Of a DNA stretch of 64,000 nt, positions 57,791 to 64,000 are shown piece after piece. The DNA is from Cryptomeria japonica. Lineage: Eukaryota > Streptophyta > Pinopsida > Cupressales > Cupressaceae. The notes under the pieces are model-generated. The model was given only the letters and a program-made list of their open reading frames with translations, had not been told where the DNA came from and did not search any database. The DNA is taken from the NCBI RefSeq assembly GCF_030272615.1, contig NC_081408.1:403611389-403675388 (forward strand), written 5' to 3'. The position numbers and the translations under genes were made by a program. Position 1 is the stretch's first letter, and every line of letters begins with the position of its first letter.

Positions 57791-58863
57791 TACCGATCCA
57801 CCATCATACTTTTGAGATTGATAAATTGGTCTTTGTCTCTAGTCATGTGATTTGAACATCCGGAATCAATGATCCATGATCTTGGTTCAACTTTAGTATG
57901 CAGTGCAGTCTTGTCTTCTAGTCTTCTAGACCTATCTTGATTCTTCTCTTCTATAGCTAGGAATAAAGATTCTTGATTCAAATCTTCAACATCTTCTTCT
58001 TTAAATGAATGTGCCTCCATAGATACAAAATTATTTTTCCCTATATCTCTATCATTTGTTATTTTCTTAATATCATGTCTTCTATATCTACTTCTTTTTT
58101 CATCATCATCAAATTTTATGTAGTCTTTATTATATATAAATTTAGAAGCATAATGACCGATATTTACACAATGAAATAATTTCAGGGGCAACTTACCTTT
58201 GTACTTTCTAATTCCTCTCTTTAGTCTTTTTACAAAGTTTGCTTCAATCTCATCCACGTTCTCACTTATTTTCGGTTCATCTCTTGATATCCTTAAAATG
58301 TTAAATGCAACTTCTCTCCGATAGGATTTTATATCTTCCAACTCTCCAATTTTATAGACAGACAATGTTATGATAAGTTGATCAATTAAGTAGTTATTCA
58401 GGTTATGACATTCTTCAATAACATACTTCTTCAGTTTGTAGGGTTTGGTCAATGTAAACAAGATCATTCTCATGAAATCACTTTCTTCTAGCACTCTGCC
58501 AACAGATTGGATAGCCTTCGCGGTATCATTTATTCTATGTATGTAGCTCTCAACACTTTCATCATCAACCATTCTGAAACCTTTGAATTTCTTCTTTAGG
58601 TTCAAAATTCTTGTGTGCTAGGTCTTCAAGTCACCTTCATATGCATAACACAACTTGTTATAGATTCCCTTAGCTTCTTTCATTCATTTAATCTTTCCAA
58701 ATACTTCATCACTAAGATAGTTGATAAGTATTGTTCTAGCTTTTGCATTTGTCTTTTAAGCCTTAATTTCATCTGAAGTCAATGGTCCATTTTGAGGTCA
58801 TTGATAACCTATTTGAATAATCTCCGAGATTCCATTATGTAATGCTTCCAAGTAAGACTCCAT
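57790..58863 (-). pseudogene. Copia E gag and protease active site
   Basis: A likely Met at 58863 opens MESYLEALHNGISEIIQIGY, GPLTSDEIKA and INYLSDEVFGKIK with stops. A 271-codon open stretch (58605-57790) then has MNLKKKFKGFRMVDDESVES, SYIHRINDTAKAIQSVG and YVIEECHNLN, the copia gag core. The knuckle CVNIGHYASKF is degenerate (the first two Cys reduced to one and the last Cys lost). SWIIDSGCSNHMTRDKDQF near 57850 is the copia protease active site (DSGC/DSGA). Confidence 0.88.
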
Positions 58864-58887
58864 TCTTTCCTTCCAATAGAGAAATCA

Positions 58888-58905
58888 ATGCTTTGATACA
58901 AATTG
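58888..58905 (-). other. Primer binding site of copia E
   Basis: The minus strand reads ATTTGTATCAAAGCATTG after the LTR end GTTCAACA, a diverged initiator-Met complement (consensus TTGGTATCAGAGC). Confidence 0.75.
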
Positions 58906-59035
58906 TTGAACACCTAGTAGGACTGAGAGGGGGTGTGAATTAGTCCAAAAATTCAAAATAGATTCTTAATAAACAACATTAACTTATCAATAACACATTA
59001 ATAATTAGCACATAAGCATAAACCATCAACACATG
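58906..59035 (-). repeat. 5' LTR remnant of copia E (3' end of the LTR)
   Basis: On the minus strand it ends TCACACCCCCTCTCAGTCCTAC followed by TAGGTGTTCAACA, the copia LTR-end pattern. It is cut at about 59035 by the LTR of element B, so the rest of the LTR must lie beyond B or be lost. Confidence 0.7.
58920..58946 (-). other. LTR-end hairpin of copia E
   Basis: On the minus strand, GGACTAA and TCAGTCC pair at six of seven positions around an ATTCACACCCCCTC-type loop. The stem sequence differs from those of A, B, C and K. Confidence 0.65.
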
Positions 59036-59946
59036 TGTTTTGGCAATTGATACTCATTGGATTCATATGTTATCATTGATGGCAACATGGCAACATGGCA
59101 ATATGGTAACTTGGCAATAAGATTCATAAGGAAGCATACACTAGCAGATACCGACATTGGAGTATCCAGGGTTACACCGGCACCGGCATCTAGCACTTCA
59201 GTGAAGCTGACATCAGTCTTGGACCCGAAGGAAGTTTTATTTATAAAAACATTTTATAATTATCACATAAGGCTGAAATTGAATATCTTTTGTAATACAT
59301 TGTAAGTTGACATAAGGCATATTGTTTGTGAAGGGTATATAGGTCAGTTTGTTAAGATCATTATAAAAAGGTGATGTGATAGATTGTAATAAGGATATAG
59401 GAGACTGTGTAATGCAAAGTATATGTATGTAGATCATTTGTATGTGAATGTTATATCATGCAATGTTTTGTGGATAGTTTGGAAAGCATTCTTGGAGGAG
59501 AGGAGATAACGGTAGAAGTGTTCAGGGTTTATGAACTGGTACAAAGCATAACTATAACCGAAACTCTTTTTAATATAGTAAATGCATTTTGTGAGTTCAT
59601 TATTACTGCTTTATTTTAGTAGAAGCTTGTAGTCAGTGAGACTCTTTTGTGATGAGAAGTGTGTTGTCCTGCATGTGCACGCCCTCATTTTATGTAATAT
59701 CTTTCATATGGACAATGAACTAATATTGTGGGTCTCAAATCCCACTGTGGTTTTTCCTCTTTGAGGTTTTCCATGTATAAATTTTTTGTGTTATGGTGTT
59801 CATTTATATGGATGGTTTATTTGCTTTAAGATATATGTTTCTTCATTTACCGGTTTATATGTGTATGTTATAAAAGGGTAAAATCATATCTTATCAGTAG
59901 AACACTGATTCACCCCCCCCCCTCTCAGTGTTCTTAGATCCCAACA
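59036..59946 (+). repeat. 5' LTR of element B (911 bp)
   Basis: It starts TGTTTTGGCAATTGATACTC, close to the start TGTTGGCAATTGACACTC of C, and ends GATCCCAACA. It contains GCATGTGCACGCCCTC near 59675 and GTGGTTTTTCCTCTTTGAGG followed by TTTTCCATGTA near 59745, both shared with C and K. The start could be two bases further left. It is non-coding. Confidence 0.82.
59899..59934 (+). other. LTR-end hairpin of element B
   Basis: AGAACACTGA (59899-59908) and TCAGTGTTCT (59925-59934) are perfect complements around a 16-nt loop, TTCAC followed by a run of C and TC. Confidence 0.85.
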
Positions 59947-60002
59947 ATTGATATCAGAGCCTGGTTCCTCATAAGAAGTTTAACAGCTTGAGGAAGATCC
60001 TG
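59947..60002 (+). other. Primer site and leader of element B
   Basis: ATTGATATCAGAGCCTGG follows the LTR and matches the initiator-Met complement with one change. AACAGCTTGAGGAAGATCCT follows at about 59982-60001; it is shared with A and K and immediately precedes the coding region. Confidence 0.88.
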
Positions 60003-60026
60003 AAACCGGAATCATTGAACATAGCT

Positions 60027-61160
60027 ATGGAGAAGCAACTTGAGATGGCTCTTGAGGATTATGATGCTGAAAGGATGAAGAATTTGAAATTGCAAGATGA
60101 ATTGAATTCTACTAATGAATTCATTCTTGTCCTGCAAGAAGGTTATCATCAGCTCAAGCTAAGAGAAAGGAACTTTTGCAAAAACCAAGATGATGAAGAG
60201 AAAAATGCACTTAAGGAACAATGTCAAAAATTGAGTCAAGCAAAAATGCTCATGAAGAATGAAATGCAAGACCTGACTATGAGGTTATTAAAAGATATTG
60301 AGGATAGAAAGAAGAAGGAAGAAAATCTTGTTATATCTCTGAAGAACAAATTTGATGAATGTGGCAGATTGACTCATGAGAATAATTTGTTGATAACTGA
60401 TTTAGTACACTCCCAGAATAATGAACAAGAGCTTGAAAGACAAATAACTACTCTGAGAGATGATTTGACTACTGCAAGTGAGTATAAAGAAAAATTTAGG
60501 ATTAGTGTTGCATAGTTGGATGACTTATTGAAAAGACAAAGGCAGAATGATGATTCTAGAGGACTTGGATTTGTACAAGGTGAAAGCTTTGGTACTGCAA
60601 ATGAAGATCAGACAACCGGTATGAATAACTCATCAAACCAGAGGAAACTGGTAAGGCAATCTAATGATTATAAATTAAATGGTAGATGCTTTGTTTGTAA
60701 TAAATTTGGGCATATGGATAAACAATGTAGAAATAGAGAAAATCAGAACTATAATTCTGTTCCCGATCAATGCACAAATTGCAAGAAATATGGTCATAAA
60801 TCAGAAGATTACAGATTGAATGTCAAATGTCATGCATGTGGAAAGTTTGGTCATTTGGCTAATCAATGTAGGTCAAGGAATGACACTGGATATGTTAAAG
60901 AAATTCAAAAGAACAATGTTACATGTTATGCATGGAATAAAATAGGTCATATTGCTAAGTACTGCAGAAGCAAGACTCAACCAGTTAGCAATGATAAAGA
61001 AAATGAGAAAGGAAAGAAGAAGGTAGATGAAATACAACAAGATCACACCAAGAGATGGGATAGAAAGTCTAAAGAACCAAGTGGATATGGATCTACACCG
61101 GTAACTCCACCGGTAGAACAGAGTATTCCTGCACTGGCCAAAAATTCCACCGGTAACTGA
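60027..61160 (+). pseudogene. Element B gag-like protein, coiled coil plus four zinc knuckles
   Basis: The ATG at 60027 (MEKQLEMALEDYDAERMKNL) is the first in frame after the leader. About 160 residues of charged coiled coil follow. One in-frame TAG (60513-60515) interrupts an otherwise open frame. Beyond it lie knuckles at about 60687-60728 (CFVCNKFGHMDKQC), 60771-60812 (last Cys is Tyr), 60828-60869 (CHACGKFGHLANQC) and 60924-60965 (second Cys is Trp). A Lys-rich and Pro/Thr tail follows, ending in a stop near 61160. There is no capsid or protease motif. RNA binding is inferred from the knuckles. Confidence 0.75.
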
Positions 61161-61527
61161 GGCATACACCTTAGGGGTTGGCAAATTTATTGCGATTCTT
61201 TCATATTCCCCGAAGGAGATCTGACAGAGATCTAGAGAGTTTTTTTAATCATTGATGAAGGTTTACCCGGCATATGACTGTGAAACTGACATCCGGTAGG
61301 ATACATCGTGAAGTATTTATGATAGTGAAGGATTAGGGTTTACTCGCTGATAAAAAGGGAAAATGGATTCATTTTCACTCATCCAGCATTCAAGCAATCT
61401 AGAATGAAGAAAAGGAAAATCTCAAGCGATTAAGAGCGAGAAAAGACATTCTGAAAGGATTTCCAGCAATCATCTAAGAAGCAATCAAATCTTCACACCG
61501 ACGATCATTTTCAGGTATTTCTTCGAA

Positions 61528-62879
61528 ATGGCATCCAAATCATCTGCTCCTACTTTCATTGCAAATCCCACCATTGTTGAAGTTAAGGATAGGCTGAGAC
61601 TCATTTTCAAGGAAGTTCCCCAAATAGATAAGAAAGAAGACTCTACGGGCGAATTCTCTAGGGTTCCTGATAGCGTGATGTATGTTGAAGATGTAAGGGC
61701 ATATATTCACTGCACCTTGGAGGATCTAGGTACAAAAGAGATAAAGGGCATGTATCAATCTATGATATTGGGAAGCTCTGAAACAATCAAGCCAGAATAT
61801 AAGATCATTGAGGATCTAGGGTTAGTATCCTATACATACCATAATTCAAACATGAGATTATTAGATATGTTTTGAGCAGGGTTCACAATGAGTTCATCTG
61901 GCTGGATCAGCCCTACATGATCACAAAGTAAGAAATTCAAGCAGTCACCGGCTTACCCAAAGTTGGACAAGAACTTGGCAAGAAAATTTTCAACACAAGA
62001 GTTGAGAAGCTCACCGATGCAACCCATGACAGAAGATCAATGAGGATCAGCACAATCAAGGACATAGATGTGAAGTTTGTCAGCATGATCATCAGTTATA
62101 AGGTAACTCAATCTAGTTGACTGAACTATGTTGCCAGTTCCTACATTCATGTTGCACACCAAATGCTAAGAAATAATGGAAAATATGACTTATGTGAATG
62201 GCTGAGAAGTGAACTAATGTTGAATCTTGGAAAGATTAAGAGTGTTAAGAAAGGAACTTTTAGGTTTGGAAATCTCATTGTTTGTTTAATGTTTTACTTC
62301 ATAAATGAGCTACCCAATCTAGGGAAGAAGCATTGGGCTCATGACATACCAGTAGGTATGCAAATCAAGGAAGCAATCATTGGTCTTGGTACCAGTAGGG
62401 ATGAAAAGCTTTGGGGATATTTTAAAACATTTCAGGAAAATATGAGATAGAGGGAAAGAATATCAAAGCATATTATGGATAAGTACTCCACTAATATCTA
62501 TTTTATGGTGAAGACTGATGAAACTCTTATGGAGGTAGTAGAACCTAGGACCATATGGGTCACTAAGATTGTATATGAAGTGGATGATATTATTTTTGAA
62601 CTTTATGCAAAAATGCTACTTGAAGCTCCATTGGATGATAAGACAGAACACTTTGGTACTACTAAGGAAAAGGCTCTTGAAGTCAAGATTGGGTTCGACA
62701 GGAAAAGAAGAGAGAAGAAAATTGTTAAGATGTTTGCATTTGTCCAGAATGTAATCCATAAGATAGACACTGAACTAGGTTCTGGATCCAAACCGGCAAA
62801 GGAACTGGCAATGGTTAGTACTCCTGAGGAAAAGAGGCTTGAAACTTTCATTATTGGTATTATGGATGACTTTGTCATG
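61528..62879 (+). pseudogene. Element B second ORF, plant-transposon-protein-like
   Basis: It starts MASKSSAPTFIANPTIVEVK at 61528 and is open to 61875. It then continues with stops and shifts as FIWLDQPYMITK, EIQAVTGLPKVGQELGKKIF, and open again at 62163-62450 (KYDLCEWLRSELMLN, FRFGNLIVCLMFYF) and 62475-62879 (mostly helical, ending RLETFIIGIMDD at K). The order matches the second ORF of A. MITK.EIQAVTGLP and the helix pattern resemble plant proteins labelled putative plant transposon protein; that is pattern recall, not a search. Function is unknown. Confidence 0.65.
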
Positions 62880-63926
62880 TGTTGCATTGGTTTTGTCATT
62901 GATGTCAACACTTATCTTCTTGGAGGTTTACATTATGTTCACCAGTATGGTTAGTGACTTATGTACAGTAACCGGTATGTGTTCACCAGCAGGTTATATG
63001 GTTCACCGACAACAATGATAACTTGGAGATCATCTGGTTATGTCGAATACATGGATTGGAAGTTTGGTTTTGATGTTTTGCTTATTGGTCTAATCGGGTT
63101 GACAGATTTGCCTTTACCGACAGATAGGTCTAGGTTATGGACCGGTACTCCAGATCAACATGACATGTTATGGAGATGGTTTATTAATTGGTAAAATGTA
63201 TTGAGCTGACATGATGTATCGCATCAAGACTTATTTGTAATTGATTTAATTGTAATATCTTTAATGAGCCGACCTATTCATTTGGTCTTAGGTTTTGTAT
63301 AAATGATTGTAAGATCTTATGGAAGATTGGGGGATATAGGATATGGTATGAGTGTATTTGAATATTGAAGAGAAAATATAAGCAAATCCTTGTGCGAATC
63401 ACATGGACATTATTCGAAGGTTGAAGGAAGGTTATGAAGGTGTTTTGACACTCATGTTCAGAGCTTAACTGGTACTGAATCCAACATTGGAGATGCTATT
63501 TTGAGCAATACATTATCATTGGATTTAACCATCCAATTGTGTAGTCAGTGTGTCTCCTATTTTTTGATTGAGCAGTGAGCTCTAGGCAGTTGGCCTTTCT
63601 ACATGTGTAGACCCCATTTTTATACACATACTATTTGTAGTAGTATCATCTAATTGTGGGTAAGGTTTTCCATTGTGGTTTTTCCCTTACCGGGTTTCTA
63701 CGTCAAAATATTTGTGTTATGTGTTGTGGATGTTGTTTCTCTTTATGTTTCATGCATTAAGTTAAATCAGTGCTGCTATATTTATTAATATGTTTACCGA
63801 CACTTAAGTTTGGTTTACCGGCATTTGAGATTGAATTAGAATAACTTGCATTTGGATTATAATTTATTGACAACTGGTTCACAACTGATTCACCCCCCTC
63901 TCAGTTGTCCTTCCTGGGACCTAACA
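62880..63926 (+). repeat. 5' LTR of element K (1047 bp)
   Basis: It runs TGTTGCATTGG to GGGACCTAACA and is followed by a primer site, so it is a 5' LTR. It shares AGTGAGCTCTAGGCAGTTGG and GTGGTTTTTCCCTTACCGGG with C and B LTRs but is not the mate of the B LTR: the first 500 bp do not match and no PPT precedes it. It interrupts the second ORF of B. The short open frame 62961-63194 lies within the LTR and looks like chance. Confidence 0.78.
63881..63908 (+). other. LTR-end hairpin of element K
   Basis: ACAACTGA (63881-63888) and TCAGTTGT (63901-63908) pair perfectly around TTCACCCCCCTC. The stem differs from that of B and C at positions on both arms. Confidence 0.85.
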
Positions 63927-64000
63927 ATTGGTATCAGAGCCAAGTCCTCTTTTTGTAGAAGCCTAATAGCTTGAGGAGATCCTATGGTAATAAATATTTT
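63927..64000 (+). other. Primer site and leader of element K, cut by the window edge
   Basis: ATTGGTATCAGAGCC is an exact initiator-Met-tRNA complement. The leader AATAGCTTGAGGAGATCCT follows at about 63965-63983, as in A and B. The coding region lies beyond the window. Confidence 0.9.

Larger units (their letters stand above)
1268..59035 (-). mobile_element. Ty1/copia retrotransposon E, decayed and split by nested insertions
   Basis: E is the outermost element. Read right to left it has a 5' LTR remnant (58906-59035), primer site, gag, protease and integrase (56414-58863). After the F/D/G/H/L nest comes a short pol piece (29251-29467). After the A/gypsy-1/C/I nest come the rest of RT and RNase H (1615-3282), a PPT and a partial 3' LTR. 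The domain order PR-IN-RT-RH is copia. The pieces resume at homologous positions: the motif before KWVF ends at 29251 and KWVF begins at 3282. Stops and frameshifts show it is dead. The outer TSD is not visible. Confidence 0.85.
59036..62879 (+). mobile_element. Non-autonomous copia-like element B (3' end not in window)
   Basis: B has a 5' LTR (59036-59946), primer site, gag-like ORF with four knuckles, and a second plant-transposon-protein-like ORF. It is interrupted at 62880 by the LTR of K, before any PPT. It has no polymerase motif. Its order and proteins match element A. Its left flank is copia E LTR sequence. The right TSD lies outside the window. Confidence 0.8.

Noticed and set aside
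62880-63926. Reading this LTR as the 3' LTR of element B
   Set aside because: It does not align with the B 5' LTR over its first half, no polypurine tract precedes it, and a primer site and leader follow it. It is the 5' LTR of another element.

Overview
This 64 kb window is plant nuclear DNA made almost entirely of nested transposable elements. I see no host gene, tRNA, rRNA or CRISPR array. The evidence is Ty1/copia and Ty3/gypsy elements with plant-type initiator-Met-tRNA primer sites, a plant L1-type LINE with RNase H, very long (about 4 kb) LTRs, AT-rich sequence and TAG-rich decay. This suits a large, repeat-packed plant genome. A gymnosperm is possible, but the sequence alone does not prove it.

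The layout resolves by target-site duplications (TSDs). A decayed copia element, E (minus strand), spans about 1268 to 59035 and hosts two nests. Nest 1: a pol-less LTR element, A (minus, 3283-29250), inserted in E's reverse transcriptase. Inside A is gypsy-1 (plus, 7500-27768, TSD tcttc). Inside its 5' LTR is a 5'-truncated pol-less element, C (to 15265), and inside C is a 4.06 kb element, I (9133-13194, TSD ggtgt). Nest 2: F, a solo LTR of the gypsy-1 family (minus, 29468-56408, TSD tcttg), sits between E's integrase and RT. It holds gypsy D (minus, 32121-56276, TSD atatc). The 5' LTR of D holds a 5'-truncated LINE, G (plus, 41387-52235, 15-bp TSD). G is split by a 6.1 kb LTR-type element, H (42198-48342, TSD gctcc), which contains a solo-LTR-like element, L (44663-46329). 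At the right edge lie a further pol-less element, B (from 59036), and the 5' LTR and primer site of another, K (62880-63926), which runs out of the window. The left edge (1-1265) is a 3' fragment of a LINE related to G.

A, B and K form one family of copia-like non-autonomous elements. They share a leader after the primer site. A and B also encode a coiled-coil protein with four zinc knuckles, followed by a second protein resembling plant transposon-associated proteins, and no polymerase. C is a related element known here only from its 3' half. LINE G carries an intact third ORF downstream of RNase H whose central region resembles that second protein.

The strongest new observations are: (1) a hairpin just before the 3' end of every copia-type LTR here, whose stem sequence changes between elements while pairing is kept; (2) the intact LINE ORF3, with a second copy at the left edge; (3) LINE ORF2 in one uninterrupted frame with six stops, all at expected tryptophan codons; (4) a doubled polypurine tract next to the 3' LTR of A, C and E. 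All comparisons were made by eye; LTR divergences and family names need alignment and database searches.
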